Origin: Kryptolebias marmoratus
Lineage: Eukaryota > Chordata > Actinopteri > Cyprinodontiformes > Rivulidae
Length of the DNA stretch: 64,000 bases
Assembly (NCBI RefSeq): GCF_001649575.2
Contig: NC_051445.1
Span: 5,501,022-5,565,021, forward strand
Direction: 5' to 3'
Part shown: positions 12,500 to 26,069 of the stretch, piece by piece
Layout: every line of letters starts with the position of its first letter
Position numbering within the stretch: the stretch's first letter is position 1
The notes under the pieces: generated by a model
The model's input: the letters and a program-made list of their open reading frames with translations, nothing else
Databases searched by the model: none
What the model was told of the DNA's origin: nothing
Program-made: the position numbers and the translations under genes

Positions 12500-14450
12500 G
12501 GTTTAGTTATTATAGGACAGCTAAAGACGTTTAGCCCAAAAAACATTTTCTGAAATAATTTTCTGTTTAATCATTTAACTCAAAACTAAATTTAACCTAA
12601 AAGTAAATACTTTCTGAATATTAACTTTAGGACAGAAAACTTTCTGCAGGATTTCATAAAAGTCAGTGCTCTCCCTGATGCAGCTTTAGCTGCAAGTCTG
12701 TGCAGCTCACGTATCTGTGATCCACTGCTTCAGGCTTCAGCCTGTTCTTGTTGATTTGTCTAAGTACCCTCACTTACACTCAGGCGACATGTTGGCTGCA
12801 GCCTTCCAATCAATTGGTCATGCTTCTCCAAGCCTCCCATCAGGAAATCTTCAAAGGAGTCTAAACTGGAAAAAAGCTGTCACTACCTCTCCTCTCTGCA
12901 AAGATGAATGTCTGTAGAGAGAAAGAAAAAAACCAACACATTTTATATTGGTGCAAACAGTGATGACTCTTCACAATACCTTCAGTTTGTGGATGAAACA
13001 TCACCACAGCATGCTGAGGTTATAAATGACTGAACTGTGTGAAAGCAGATAAATCCCTCTTATACGTGTGTCAACTTTGAACTTAAAGCTGATTGAATTG
13101 TAGCTGTTTGAGAAAAAATATGTTGTCTAAATCTTCTTAAAAGAAGAACACCAGGTGAGACAAATTATTAGCCTGACACAAAGTTGATGTAAATATTAGA
13201 CCCCAGCCAAGAAAACATGATATGTTGTGTAGTGCAATTATAATATGTTGCCTAAAATGTTTAACTTCCCGTCTCCTATTTGTTGTAAGTTTGGCACCTA
13301 AGAAGGTTATTTTTTAATTAATTAATTTATTTTGCTTCTGAACGAGTCAAAGGTAGTTGTAAGCTGTGAGCACCACAACTTTTTTAAAAAAAAAACAGTC
13401 TCCATGTAATCCCAAGTAAAAAACTTGCTAAAACCTGACATCAAACCACTAATGCAGTGTCAGCCAGTGACTAAACTGACAGATACTTACTATTTTAATC
13501 ACCTTCTAGTCACCACTTTTAGTGCAAACACTTCTCATTTGAGTCTGTGGCTCACTCAGGCATAACTGTGTAAAAAAGTCTGAGTTGGATTCAGCATTTG
13601 AATCGATTGAAGTGTACATTAAACATACACTTCTTTAAACAAACAGGGAGTACAGTTTTGATAATTTTACACCAACCTAGGATAGGGGACATTGGTAGAC
13701 TAGATGCCATTCAGAATCAGAATATATTAAGAACAAACATCTTAACTTACAAAAACTCTTGGTTTACAAAACTGATTTTTGACTCTTATGAAGAAGTCTT
13801 CCTTCCAAATTTCTAAACACTTTCCACAAATGTTTCTGATATAAAAAGATGCTTATTTTAGACACAAATTGTACTATTAAACTGTCTTAATTGTGTGCTT
13901 GTTTCACTTTCATACAGATTCCTTAATTTCTAGAAATGTTCTATCTTTAAAAAATGCCATTGTTGTGATGTGAGAAAAATGTTAAAAATTGTTAAAAAAT
14001 TCCACTCATGCCCTCATTTTCTGAACATATTCTCACTTTTCTGCAAATGTTTTAAATATTTTAATCATTAAAACCTGAACATTACCAGTTTGTTTCCTTG
14101 ATTCTCTCTTTCAGAGACATTTAGTCAAAGTAATTCTGTTTTTTATACTCATAAAATATAAACTTCTAACTTTAAAAAAATGTCCCTTTCCGTTTGCATA
14201 TGTTCAAACTTATTGGAAATATCCCAACCTTTTAACAATATTCTCACATTTTCTGTAAATAGTTGAGACAAAAAAAAGGATTTCATTACATTCCAATAAT
14301 GACCAAAACAACACATCCAATTAAGTAAGTTTGTTATTTAGATTTAAAAATAAAAAATCACTGACTTCTAAGGGGATGGATGACAGATTTTATCTGTTAT
14401 TACCGTTTCATACATTACTGGAAAGTGTACATAATTCACTCATATATTTT
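12500..14450. other. Non-coding AT-rich stretch
   Basis: Strongly AT-rich with many homopolymer runs. A 72-codon open frame at 13,598-13,816 has no recognisable motif, no splice sites of quality at its ends and codon use like its surroundings, so I do not call it a gene. Confidence 0.45.
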
Positions 14451-14454
14451 TATA

Positions 14455-14900
14455 GCAGACTGTGGCCTTGTTAAACTCACTGATGATGCATGTTTTTATC
14501 CAGAGGCAGCTTTGCTAAATATACCCGTTGTACTACACACACCTTGACAACCTGCGATCACACTGGGCTCATTTCATTATGCTGCATGATGGGATTTCAC
14601 CACATGCAAACGAGTTTAATTAAGCTGAAACTTATTAGTCAGCAGAGTGTGATTAAATGGATATGTAAATGTTCAGCGGCACGGATTAAATCAGATCACA
14701 TGTATAATAGGATGGAAGATAAAGAGGTGTAATAGTACAATGGTGAGCTTGCAGCATGTCATTAACAGCTAAATAGATAACACCATGTAAATATGATTAC
14801 TTTCGAGGTCATTGTGATAGGGGAGAGGAGATCATGTGAGATAATTCTCACAGCACTGTGGGATTAGAAAATATGGTGCTATGAAAAAATGAAAACAGGA
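14455..14900. promoter_or_regulatory. Candidate conserved non-coding element
   Basis: A low-repeat block with balanced composition inside AT-rich surroundings. It carries several homeodomain and POU-like words close together, including atgcaaac, gtttaattaagc, gtgattaaatgg and tatgtaaatg between 14,600 and 14,675. No frame is protein-like. The call is inferred from composition and motif clustering only; no alignment was possible. Confidence 0.3.
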
Positions 14901-14904
14901 GTCT

Positions 14905-17390
14905 AAACAACAGTTCATTTTCTGAAAAAGCTTCATCTTACTACATTTTCATGACTTTTTTCCTGCAGAAGAGAAAGGAAAAAAGTGAGTGAGCAAGCTG
15001 TGATGAAAGGGTGGACTGAGTGGTTTTGACGGGAAATTTGACACCATCAGCTCCATCACACTGCTTCAGTGTCAGCCTGGGCTGCTGTGATTTGACCTCA
15101 GACATCTGTCAAACATAGAGGAGAAGGGCAGAGGAGGGGTGGAGATGGTGTGGAAAGGTTAATGGTTCAAATTCCCAGATTGGAGGAGCGCTGATTTTTT
15201 AACTGAACAAATTAAACAGCAATAACACAGTGATTAAAAATACAACAACAAAATAATGGGAATGAGATACTTAACACAGGTTTGCAGGTTTAACTAATTT
15301 ATTTGACAAAAAACAAAAACATATGTCATATGGATGGTTGCATGTGTTACTCCAAAACCTCTAAATATTGGTCAGAATATGATCCCTTCAAAGATGTGAA
15401 GTGAAAGTGCACTTTTGCAGCCCAACTAAAACACGGATGGTGGTTTTGAGTTGCATGCTGCATGGACACTCACACTCAGATTTTAAATTTAGACATACAG
15501 GATAGTTTCAAAGACTGAAATTTCATTTTATTTTTGGGGGGACAGTAAACAGGGAGATTCATTTAGAGCAATTTTTGGGGGAGGATGCCAAAGGTACAGG
15601 CAAATGTGATGTTTTAAAATGAAGAGATGGAACCCTTTTTTCCACTATGTTCTACTACCAATTACTACTATATAATTAGTAAGTAACTTAGGAGTTAAAC
15701 CGGCATGGCCAAACATATTTAATAGTCACAATAATAGTAATGTAATGTGTTCACTCTGAAAGGGTAAATAATGATGAGTAAGTGTCAGTGTACTTCAAAT
15801 ATGGGTGTAGTTTTCCTTTTCAAAGACTGTTGGGAACCATGATGAAAATAGTTTCAATTTGGCTTCTATTTCTACTTTCTGTGGTCATTGAATATTTGTC
15901 ACTGATCTATGGCAGCTTTACAAGAATATAAAGTTCTAAACAAATACAAGTTTACAAGCAGAAGACATACATCCAAAAAATGCTTTAATCATTTACAAAA
16001 AGATAAAGTGTTTTAGTTTGAGAATTAATTATTCTGCCTCATAATTACACTTTAGGCAGTTATAAAAACCAAACTGCTCAATAAAGGTACGCATACATAC
16101 TTTGGGGATACGCAGATTAATAACAATGTGTCTCCTTTACAGGGATTCAAACCACATTCTCCCACATGAAAGGCAGGGACACTTACCGCTATACTAACAA
16201 GAAGTCATCAGTGACTGCCTACTAAAAAGCCAGTTATTCAGACTACTTTCACCGTCCTCAGGCATGCAACCTGCGGTGTTAGCGGCACAATGGACCAAAC
16301 CACTGGCTGATGGGGGGATATAACTTTCAAAAGGCATGAATGCATCATTTCCCCTATATAAATGATGATTATGCTCCTTTTTATTTTTTTTTTAATATTG
16401 TTTAGAAGTATAGTTTCCTCAAATGACAATCTTTATTTTTCCGAAAGACCCCACAGATTTCTGCCTATGGACAGGTTTCCATGAGACTCCAGCTTGTGTA
16501 ATAAAATGTGCAACTTGTGGTTTTACCAACAATCTGCCAACAGTGTAATCATAACTATATTAATAGAAAGTATCTATGTGTATGTATAAATAGGTTTCTT
16601 CCATCATTCGCATTCAGCCGATAGACACAAACACCATATGTCACATCAGCATAAACTCCCATTTAGTGATCAAACATTCCTACTGTCTGCTATGTTTCTG
16701 TTGATGTCAGTTACCATGGAAATGACAAATCCAAGCTGAAAACAAACACACAGGAACAACAACAAAACAGAACATTCTCTGACAGCTCTCATTACTCTAA
16801 AGATCAGAGTCTTAAAAGGCCAGAACAAACTGCAAGCCTGCAAGGAGAAAATATCTTGTGTTTCTGTCCATTTTTATTTTTATTTCGTTAGAATGCCAAA
16901 AATTATCCTAAGCCTTTGAGTAATGACATTAAAAATGACCTTTTACTTACAGATGCTCTGTCTTAAAAGATTCTTAGATGATGCAGGGAGAACATTTGCA
17001 GAATGAGGGTCTATTTTTGGGTTGCTTAAAGGCCAGGCAAGAGTGATAACACAAGAAGTTACACTACTCATCTCTCTACCGACTGAAAGCAATGGCTCAT
17101 CTTAAAATGCATGCATTACTCACACTGGCTCTGTGACGTCACATCAATTCTCAGGCTGCTTGTGACCAGCTTAACCTCCTGCAGACCCTGAAGCAAAAAC
17201 TGGTAATTGGGACCCTAGTGACCCCCACTACACACAGTAATTTGATGACTTCCTCAGGCATCTGGACAATAAAATGTAGTTCAGAGCAGAAATGATGAGT
17301 TGATTCACCAATTAGACAGTTGACTGAAAATAAATTAAAAACTATATTCACCCAAATGGAAAGCCTTTTAAATGGCCTTGTTTCATTTAC
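14905..17390. other. Non-coding stretch, nothing gene-like seen
   Basis: No exon, RNA gene or confident repeat. Bases 16,140-16,300 contain caaaccacattctcccacat and gcagggacacttaccgctat, which may be a worn SINE-like fragment. Confidence 0.4.
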
Positions 17391-17392
17391 AA

Positions 17393-17590
17393 CTTCTACC
17401 AAGGCCATATCATCATCAAAAAATAGTCAGATCCAAATTTAATCACTTGTTTCTTGCAACAACTCCAATATTTCCTAAAAATTTCATTAGTCTGTTCATT
17501 ACTTTTTAAATAATCATGCTAACAGACAGACAAACAATAAAACAAACAAACAAACACTACTGAAAACATAACCTCCTTGTAAGAGGTAAA
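17393..17590 (+). repeat. Dispersed repeat family Q, copy 1
   Basis: It contains ccaaggccatatcatcatca, aatatttcctaaaaatttca, catgctaacagacagacaaa, repeated AAAC units, and gaaaacataacctccttgta. Part of this order recurs at 63,279-63,460 (ccaaggccatagggtcatta, catttcctgaaaatgtcatc, gacagacaaacaaacc). It looks like the end of a non-autonomous element; class unknown. Confidence 0.5.
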
Positions 17591-17594
17591 CATA

Positions 17595-18237
17595 TGGATA
17601 CAAAAAACAATCTCAAAAAATTAAGAAATTGAAATACATCTTTACATTAATGCAGGACATAATTTAACCTATCCCAAAGAACAAAATAGTCAAATAATAT
17701 AAAAGTCATAAGTAAAACTCTCTTTAAATTCACAAAACTTAGAGATGAGAGATTTCCTCAGGGTGGTAAAATGAAGGTTGAGCGAATCATCATCCTCAGA
17801 CACTCAGAGTCAGAACAGATGGTTTAAATTGAGCCGAGTGGGGAGGAGGAAGGTGAGTGACAGTTATCCACCACCCTCCATCTGTCCAAAATGTCACGCA
17901 GCAATCTGAGAACCATCAACCTGACCAACAAGTGGGCACCACATGTGCATCTGTGTGCATCTGTGTGTGTGCGGCAGATAAATAACAAGCTCCAAGTGAC
18001 ATTTTAAATTGAGTGGTATTTCCCTTTAAGTGAACGTCTGAATCTCTCCACTGCAGGTGAGTGACGAGTTTCTGACAGGCAAAAACTATGTGATTATTTC
18101 ACATCCACACACACTCGTGCACAGCTATGACCAGCAGCAGTTATAATTATGCCCGAGGAATGAATAAAAAAAGAAAAAGCTGTGGGGTAAAATACTTGAT
18201 GGCTGTTCAACTTTTCAGAGTTGGAGTCATTCCAAAC

Positions 18238-18279
<42 letters not shown>

Positions 18280-20290
18280 TGGGCCTTTGAAGCTATTTCT
18301 TTCCACTCTGTCTCTAATAACGGTATTTTGAAAGAGCTGCCAATCAACTGGTGCCCACACCACTCACCTACAGGTAGACACAGGATAAAAATGTGAGATT
18401 TTCATGTTAGTTTTCAGTTCAAAAATAACTGTCAGTTTGTTTAGGGACACCGAATTGAAAAAAAAAAGAGAAAAAGTTAATATATTTCTTTGTCTTTAAA
18501 AAGTTGTTACAGTCCATTTTTGAAAAAGGATACAGCAATTCAGCCCAATCAGCTCCTGACATATGGAGGCATGGTGCAGACACTTGGGTGAATATCTACT
18601 GAGGTGACTGAATGAAAGCACAAGCAATTGCTGCTTTCAGACCAAAACAAGTTTAAAGTGGTCTCTGAGGGTTATAGAACCCTCTGAAGACATTTGTGGG
18701 CTTTTTCTCTGGTTGCATTCACATCACAAATAAAAAACATTAGTCAGTGATTTTGCCTTACCATCCACTGGCCGCTGAAGATAAAATCACAGCAAACTTT
18801 TGCAAAACAGCCCATTCCATTCATTTTCATTTGAATCTTTTGTGCTTTATTTGGGTTTTTTGAGTTTATCTGGCTCTTCAAATGGTGACTTTTTAAAACA
18901 CTCAAAGAAAGTATGAACAGCACTGGCAAAAGTTGTACTTAAATATAAGTATTTTCTTCGTCAAAAATACTTTATTGTGACAACAACTGTTAAATGTGCT
19001 TTCTAGTGTACTGTGTTTGGTACTATTTTTTAAATTTATTTAATCTCTTTTTGGAAATAGAATTGGCAAAACATTTTGTAGTGGAATTATCAAACAACCA
19101 CCTCTTATAAAGGGCCAATAGGTGGTAGATATAGATGTAGGTGGCAACAATAAGAAATGGGATTCAGCTTTCGTCATCTCAAAGAATCACTGCACAGTTA
19201 CTTGTTATATTATCTGAGGATTGGGACTGGTGCCAATCTCCAGTAGTCAACAGGCAAGGGGTGAGTTGCATCCTCGACCTAACTGAGTCTCAAACAAGAG
19301 ACCTAGAATCTGTAAGTCAGTGATCCTGACCATTATCTACAGTACAGCCCACCAACAGGCATTTAAAACCTAACTCCAAAGCTTTCTACTTGATGTCAAA
19401 GTGCACAGGATTTATCAATAAACCAAAATTACTCAAGACTTTTTTTTATTAGTTGCGACTTTGTAACAAATGTGACTTTTAACATGGAGTCTCTGTATTT
19501 GTATCTTACCCCTGGAACACCTCCTTTGGCTTTAATGAAATAAGCATCTCATCAAAAACTGTAGAAAAAATGCAAAGCAAGCTGAGGCCAGGTACAAAGA
19601 AACAAACCCTTTCACTCACACTGTAGGGTAAAAAATATGATTTTTATTTTCAGTTGTTTGTGACAAACTACCATATATCAGATTACTGTGCAGCATCAGC
19701 ACAGAGATTATTGTTAGTCCAAACTCAGAGCACCAACATCAGCTGAAGAGCAGGAACAGCCTCTCTGATAAACAGTGAAGCGAGCAGAAATCTAGCGCTG
19801 TAGGCTGTCTCGCTCCTTTTTTTTTTTTTTTTATTTTAGGTGTGGGGGGTTGTGAGAGTCTGGAGATTCTATATTAAGATCTTTTTCAGCCAGTGTTCCT
19901 TCCCCGAGTTATCCCCCTATCCTCTGCAGGCCATTCTGATGCTGTCAACACAAGACCAGGACAAGATATCAGGCTGTTTTTAAGAATCTCATACCCACCA
20001 TTCTGCCCTCTGCTTATAGATGTTCCTAAAAACTCATTTTATATGAATGTTCCAAAAGAACCACACCTCATTCATTGTAATTGTTTTGTTATTATTCATA
20101 TTGAAGATATGTTGCAAATAAACAATAGCAAACTATGGTACCCTTGATGCACTGAAGGAGTGCGCATTTGTTCTTAAATTGGTATAAACTAAACCATAAA
20201 AGTGACTGGAAACTAAAACACTGTGGTTAACCTGCATTCTTATGCTATATAAGTTCTCCCTTTAGCGCTGCAATTTATCAGATTTCTTTA
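17595..20290. other. Non-coding stretch with a CA microsatellite
   Basis: Contains a perfect CA tract at about 18,238-18,279. Bases 19,190-19,330 have faint S1-like phrases (ccaatctccagtagtcaaca, gagttgcatcctcgacctaa). A poly-T run lies near 19,817-19,833. No gene was recognised. Confidence 0.45.
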
Positions 20291-20299
20291 AACAATCAG

Positions 20300-20690
20300 C
20301 TTTTTATCCACAGGCCAATTCTTTCGCTGAGCTCAGCACCATGTGGAGCTGCAGGACCGGCAGGAAGCTTAATGACCACGGCCTCACGCTCCTGCCGGCC
20401 ACTGTGACTGACGGCCTGACGGCTCTTGATGAATGACATTCTCCGCCTCACCAGAATGAAACCAATGCCAGGCAGTAGGAGGTGATTCAGCTGCTAAACA
20501 TCAGCTCTCGGTCCTCTGAGGGCCTGCAGCCGTAATGAGCCTGCCTCTCGGTTCAGTGGAGGGCCACAGGGGCTGAGGCCGAATGATGAGGGCCAAGCGT
20601 GACAACATGATGGAGCACAAGTGGCAGAGCTGGTGTGGAAAAGAAGGAATTGGCATGCGAGTGCTTTCAGAAATATAGCCAAATTCTCCA
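20300..20690. promoter_or_regulatory. Candidate conserved non-coding element, GC-richer block
   Basis: GC content rises sharply compared with flanks, with balanced non-repetitive sequence (for example gctgcaggaccggcaggaag, ccacggcctcacgctcctgc). The minus strand has a 117-codon open frame over 20,501-20,854, but it starts in AT-rich DNA, lacks flanking splice sites of note and resembles no family, so I treat the block as regulatory rather than coding. No cross-species comparison was possible. Confidence 0.3.
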
Positions 20691-20859
20691 GGTTTCTTTT
20701 CTAACCTCCATTCACTGAAGCTACTGAGGCTCCAGTTGTCTTCTCTTGTTTCATTTAGGTTCAGGTGCCTCTTGGTTGATCCAGTTTGACTCAGAGGAGC
20801 TGTTAGTGTTCTTTCTGCTGTTAATGGTCTGTTCCAAACTGCAGCAAAAACCAACCTGG

Positions 20860-21830
20860 CACAAAGAAAAACAAATAAATTCTGACCTATTTGACTTTAT
20901 AGGCTAAGAACAGTTTTAAAAGGATCCAAATTCTGAAACTTAAATCTGTATGTATCCATTTTAGTCATAAATAGTGAATCAGTACCATCTTTTTACATCT
21001 CTGTCTGAAGTAGACATTCAGTGAACACTAACTGGTCCTGTTCTTCATCATCTTCATACTGCACTTTGCCACACAAATGCTGGAATTAGTTTTAATTGAC
21101 TTGTGAAAATACAGATTGCATGGAGAAACATGAATCTTTCTGATTTTCCTGTGAACATCTTGCCTGGTTCCAGAGTCTTCATGGTCCATCTGAATCTGCA
21201 ACATGTTAGACAAAAGTAATGGTTTTCTTCACCTTCTCATGCTCACAGTAAATTTTACAAAATCAAATGCAAGTCAGCATGTTTTTTTCCTTACTTTACA
21301 GTGCAATCAAACCACATATTTTTCTTTACTTGTTTTTCTGTGATAAATATTATGAACCAGCAGGACATCAATGGAAACATGCTGTATGTCACAAGCTAAA
21401 CACAGCTCACTTTTGTCTGCTTGTTTTAAAAAATCTATACAAATACATGTGATCTTTTTCAATATGTTCCATTTCTTTAGAGTTTGGAGTCATGTCATAA
21501 TGCACCCTTGTAGTATATATTGTATTTTTAACATGCAGGGTAGACTTATGGATTTCAGTAGAAGTTACAGCATTTGGCACAAAAACTGGGACTTTTTTCA
21601 AACATCATCCCTCAGTTCCTAAACATGGGTGTCAATATTGAAGTTTGATTTTATTTTTTATTTGTGTTACTTGGCAAATTGCCAAACTGCAATCATAAAA
21701 ACAGATAAAATGAATATCAAGTACAATACATGATAGTTTATGACATTAGAAATCAGAATGTATTAGTTTGATAAAATGCAAAAATGTATATTTTTTACTG
21801 ATTTTGAACGCAGTGCTTCTGCTGAATGTA
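20860..21830. other. Non-coding stretch
   Basis: AT-rich. Overlapping short frames around 21,267-21,622 exist on both strands without domain or splice support. Nothing further seen. Confidence 0.4.
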
Positions 21831-21834
21831 TGTA

Positions 21835-22045
21835 TTTCTGTTTTCCTTGAAGGCATGACAGCTGAGCACCTCAGCTGAGAGTCGCCCCTCTATCATGGCA
21901 TGAAATATTTTTTATCCTTGAGGGCTGCTGTAAAACATCTCTGTTGTCAACATGTAATGCCGCTGCTCTGTCCATTAATTCGTCACCATCTGCCCTTGAT
22001 CAGATCAGATGCAGAATCCCCTGACCTCTGAGGAAGAAACCAAAC
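21835..22045. promoter_or_regulatory. Candidate conserved non-coding element
   Basis: Balanced, repeat-free sequence (ggcatgacagctgagcacct, aatgccgctgctctgtccat, attaattcgtcaccatctgc, ccttgatcagatcagatgca) set in AT-rich DNA. It has no open frame of interest. Inferred only from composition. Confidence 0.25.
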
Positions 22046-23134
22046 TATTCAAACTGTAAATCAGAAACACCATCAAATATCAAATTCTGTAGGTTCAGAA
22101 AAATATTATTGTACATTCAGCTGCACAAGCTAAGTCATGTAAAATTTGTTTTTATTTTGGGAGTGTAGTTTATCTTGCTGAGTCTTAGCAGCTGTTTATG
22201 TGCTTGAAGATGGCTTGACTCGAAGAAGATTAACATATCAACTACTGCTAAAATAAAGATGTGCAATTGAGGTCTTCATATGAATGAAATAAAAGTAGTT
22301 TATGTCATTTTTATTTTGCTTTTAGTCTTGGGAAAAATATCCAATATCCTCCACTGCTAGATATTTTTATATAAATGGGTCATTAAGGACACCACTTAAC
22401 ACTTTGTCAAATTTGTCTAAACTCACATAAACCACATATTTGTGGTTTGTAGAAGCTTAAAGCAGAGTAGTGATGACTGAAAGGTTTTCAGACCTGCAGT
22501 CTAACAAATCTGAAACTGGTGAAAGGATATTTGAAGGATCTGCTGGAACAGTTGGTACTTGCGGTTCTGGAAACAGCTCGGAGGGTTTATTTATCTTGAA
22601 GACATGCCTCATTTTAACTCATTTTAAAGAATGTGTGTGTGCAATTTGATTAGCTTTTTATGAGCTAGTGAAGTTTTAGTTAGGTGCCAACATGCACGCC
22701 ACACAAGTAAAAACCAATGGCCTTACCACATGGAGCTAATCTGTCTGACACTCTGTTATTTGTTTTTGGAGTCCCTCAATTCACACATTCTTGGATTCCT
22801 GTTTTACTGGTTAAAAAATACATCTTTCACACCAACACTCGTGCACAGATTTGGTTAGAGTTACCGTTCCTGTCAGGATAAAAATAATGATTCTTCGTGT
22901 CGTGAAGTTCTCTTTGTGGCACTTTGTAAAATTAGAGTGGTCAAACTAAAACATTCCTTGTTTGGCTAACGGTGGGGAGAAGGTTTTGGACATTATCACT
23001 GTGGCCTTTGAAGGAATATAAAATGGAGATCTGACCAGTTTCTGACACTCAGGGATCATTAAACTCTCAACAGGTTAAATGGCTGAGTGAAATAGAAAAA
23101 CTGAAATTGCCACTTCACTCTTTCTCCTCTCTTA

Positions 23135-23945
23135 TTATGTTTCCACTCTGTCAGATAGCAGTGTAGCCGCAGTAGACTTTTATTACCCCCTGTGATAAGA
23201 CTGATAGCCTGTTACATCCTTATGAACTGCAGACATTCAAGCTGAAAGCTTGAACAATCAAACACAAGCGCTTTGCCGTCAATAACTCCCAACTAACCGG
23301 AGAAGGATTAATGTTCCTGTTTTATGGCTGCAGTGTTTGAAGTGTTTCGTTTTGCCATTACAGGGGGAGGGTGGGTGGGTGGGTATTAGGGGGCTGAATT
23401 TAAAAGTACCTTGCACGCCTGTGGACAATAAGAGTGATTACACAACTACGCTTTTGAGTTTTCTTGAAATTGGTTGTTGTGCATTCCATAATAAATGTGT
23501 TTGATGTCCTCAATCCAAGGCTATTAAAATAAGGGCTCCAATCCCATAAAATAAAGAGATTAAACTCAAAGCTGTTAGCTTCACTCTTCAATAACAATCA
23601 CTTATATGTGTGCTTCCCTTCTGACACGAAAAAGAGATTTATGCCGTGTACTTACATTGCAAGAGACTTAACATATGTGTGAAGCTTTCCTTAGAGCTGT
23701 TAATGTGATTGAAAGAATATTGGGATTCATGCTAGTGATTGAAAAGGATTTCTTCCTTTCAGCACTTTTTGTTGTTCTAAAGATTTAGTCCAGACTCATT
23801 TGATTAAGAAAAGACCACATATATATAATTAAAGGCCAAACATTCCTTGGAAGCATTCATATCACCCGCCACGTTTCATGACAGAGTTTTAATACACAAT
23901 GGCCGCCACATCCGCGTCTTGCATGATGCATTGCTGCTCAGAGTG
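23135..23945. promoter_or_regulatory. Candidate conserved non-coding block
   Basis: About 800 bases of repeat-poor sequence. Parts such as gtagccgcagtagactttta, ttattaccccctgtgataag, caagcgctttgccgtcaata and ggagaaggattaatgttcct are unusually structured for this desert. It is interrupted only by a short gggtgggtgggtgggt run near 23,370. There is no coding signal. Confidence 0.25.
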
Positions 23946-24630
23946 TTCAGAATGCTGCTCAGCTACTACCACATCAACTATATCTGTAAAACTGACTGAA
24001 TTATTGTTATTTTTGTACTGGGTAATATTGATTAGTTGTGGCGGCCATATGAATTGGGTTGACTCCAGACATTAATCAGTTTTAGACAAAAATCTTGCAC
24101 AATGGATGCCATTTTGTGCATATGTTGAGGATGACTCTCAGCTACTAACATTGTTAACTGTAGCTCAAAATTTGTAATAGTTCCTGAGTTATAGCCATTT
24201 TCATGTTTCAAAAGGTCAGTTAACTGTGGCAGCCATCTTCAATTGGTTTACTTCCAAGAAAATAAATTAGCTGTAGATGTCCACCTGATTCTTTTCTGAA
24301 AGTTTCATTAAAATCCATCTAATGGTTTACAACAGAGTTGACTCCAATAGTTAATAGCAAAGTTTTAAAAACAGGTTTTGCTCGATCAGTTGGTACTCAG
24401 TGTATTTATTGGGATGAGTATCAGCTACTACCACACTAAATCTAAGCTCAGTATCTGTAAATTGACTGAGTTAGAGCAATTTCTGTGTTTATTGAGGTGT
24501 CTTAGGTGTGGTGGCCATCTTGAATGAGATTGACACCAAAAGTTAATCTGTTGTAGAAGTACATCCAGTGATTTCTTTCTGAGAATTCTATAAAAATTTA
24601 TTCAATGGTTCACAAATATGGTCAATAAAT
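23945..24630 (+). repeat. Family R, three tandem-like units
   Basis: Three successive degenerate copies of the family R block lie at about 23,945-24,100, 24,136-24,345 and 24,418-24,625. Each carries the ordered words ctactaccaca (or ctactaacatt), gtaaaactgactgaatta, a gtggcggccat-like core, attgggttgactcc and attaatcagtt. Divergence between units is considerable, so the array is old. Confidence 0.7.
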
Positions 24631-24837
24631 AGTAGCATTTATACATAATGTGAAATTTAACAATGTAAATGTCTAGTGCATAATTCTGTATCCTGTACTG
24701 TATAAGTAAAACTGCCATCAAACACTATGTGTATTTCTACCTGGTAAAAGTACTTATCTTTAACGTTCTGAAAATGCTTGATTAGTTGGCTCAAATGTTG
24801 TGACATACAGTGGCAACGTAACTTACAACTAGACCAC

Positions 24838-24935
24838 ATTCACCCCTCCCATGGCCTTCGGGTCAAATGGACCCAAAGTTACAAGGGTTCTCTTCCTCTC
24901 TTCAGTTACAAGGGCTTCAGGAGGGTTAAGATATA
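24838..24935. repeat. Repeat fragment with TTCGGGTCAAATGGACCC core
   Basis: The phrases cacccctcccatggccttcg, ggtcaaatggacccaaagtt and aggagggttaa resemble a terminal motif seen in many fish repeats, where it sits next to TTAA. The call rests on recall of that motif; the rest of the element is not recognisable. Confidence 0.35.
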
Positions 24936-25322
24936 CTGGCTTAAGGAGCCAAGTTAGTTAAAATTCATCTAGTGAAAAAAATATATCTGTTCATTTTGTC
25001 AAATTTCTGGCAATAAGAAAACCTTGGCTGACAGAAAACTGGAGAAGTCACTTAAATCCCCTGTAAATGTCACATGTAAGGGCTTAAGAAAGCCTTATCA
25101 AAATGTTTTTAAATGTGAAAGTTTTCAGTTGTAAGGAAAAAAAGTGAATTAATGGGCTTATATGTCAGTGTGTGTGTGGGTGTGTATGTGTGTGAAGCAG
25201 TGAGAAAAAATGTGTTTTGTGTTGGAGCTGTTATGACCTTAATCTCTGTCTCTATTTTCAGTGGTCAGTAGCTTAAAAATAAAAACTCCATCTAGTCTAT
25301 TGTCTGCCTGTACACATACGTA

Positions 25323-25328
25323 CACACA

Positions 25329-25367
<39 letters not shown>

Positions 25368-25387
25368 ACACACACACACAGACACAC
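25323..25387. repeat. (CA)n microsatellite, interrupted
   Basis: CA units directly visible, broken by two cagaca interruptions. A further GT-rich run lies upstream at about 25,168-25,194. Confidence 0.95.
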
Positions 25388-25479
25388 TCTTGGAGGCTGT
25401 CAGTCTGTTTCCTGCTGCCCTTTACGGTGTGTTTTGTATAAAAGTGAATCACCAACATGTGTGAGAGACTGACAGACTG

Positions 25480-26062
25480 TTAATCCGTCACCCTCCTCCT
25501 TCCTTTACCTCCATCCTCATCCTCCTCCCGTCCCACTCCACCTTCCCTATCAACACCCCACTCTTGAGAGAGTTTTCTGCCCCCTTTCTTTCCCTCCTCT
25601 TTTTCACCTTTAATAAACATATTCTTCTTTTCTTTTTGTTTTTCCAATCACAATTTACAATTTACATCTGTTGTCTATGATGTCATCTTTCTGTAATTTC
25701 TTGCTGCTCCCTCTTGTCCTTTTTGTTTTCAGAGTATCCCGTCATCCTGTCATCTTCATACCCTTATTCTGTCTCTCTTTTTTCTCCTTACTTTTAAAAT
25801 CTTGTTCATTTTCTGATATTCTTCTATTCCTTCTTTTTCTCATTTTCTCCCTTTTTTTCTCTTTGTCTTCTTTACATCTGTTTGTTTTCTTTTTTGTTCT
25901 GCTATCCTGTTTCAGTCATGTTGTTTGCAGCCATTCATTTCAGTCTTCTTTCCCTCCTGTCTTCTTTTTTTCTTTTATTTTTCACGTCTCTTCCTGTCCC
26001 TACACATTCTCATATTTATTAGTCTTCTTTTTTTCTTTTCTGCTCCTTTCCTCCTCGTGCTT
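25480..26062 (+). repeat. Long polypyrimidine tract
   Basis: Almost 600 bases of the plus strand are dominated by C and T (for example cctccttcctttacctccat at the start and cttctgctcctttcctcctc at the end). Translation gives a 133-residue frame of mainly Phe, Leu, Ser and Val, which is a by-product of base bias, not a gene. Confidence 0.8.
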
Positions 26063-26069
26063 GCAGGAA

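Noticed and set aside
20501..20854. 117-codon minus frame
   Set aside because: Partly in a GC-richer block but without splice support or family resemblance.
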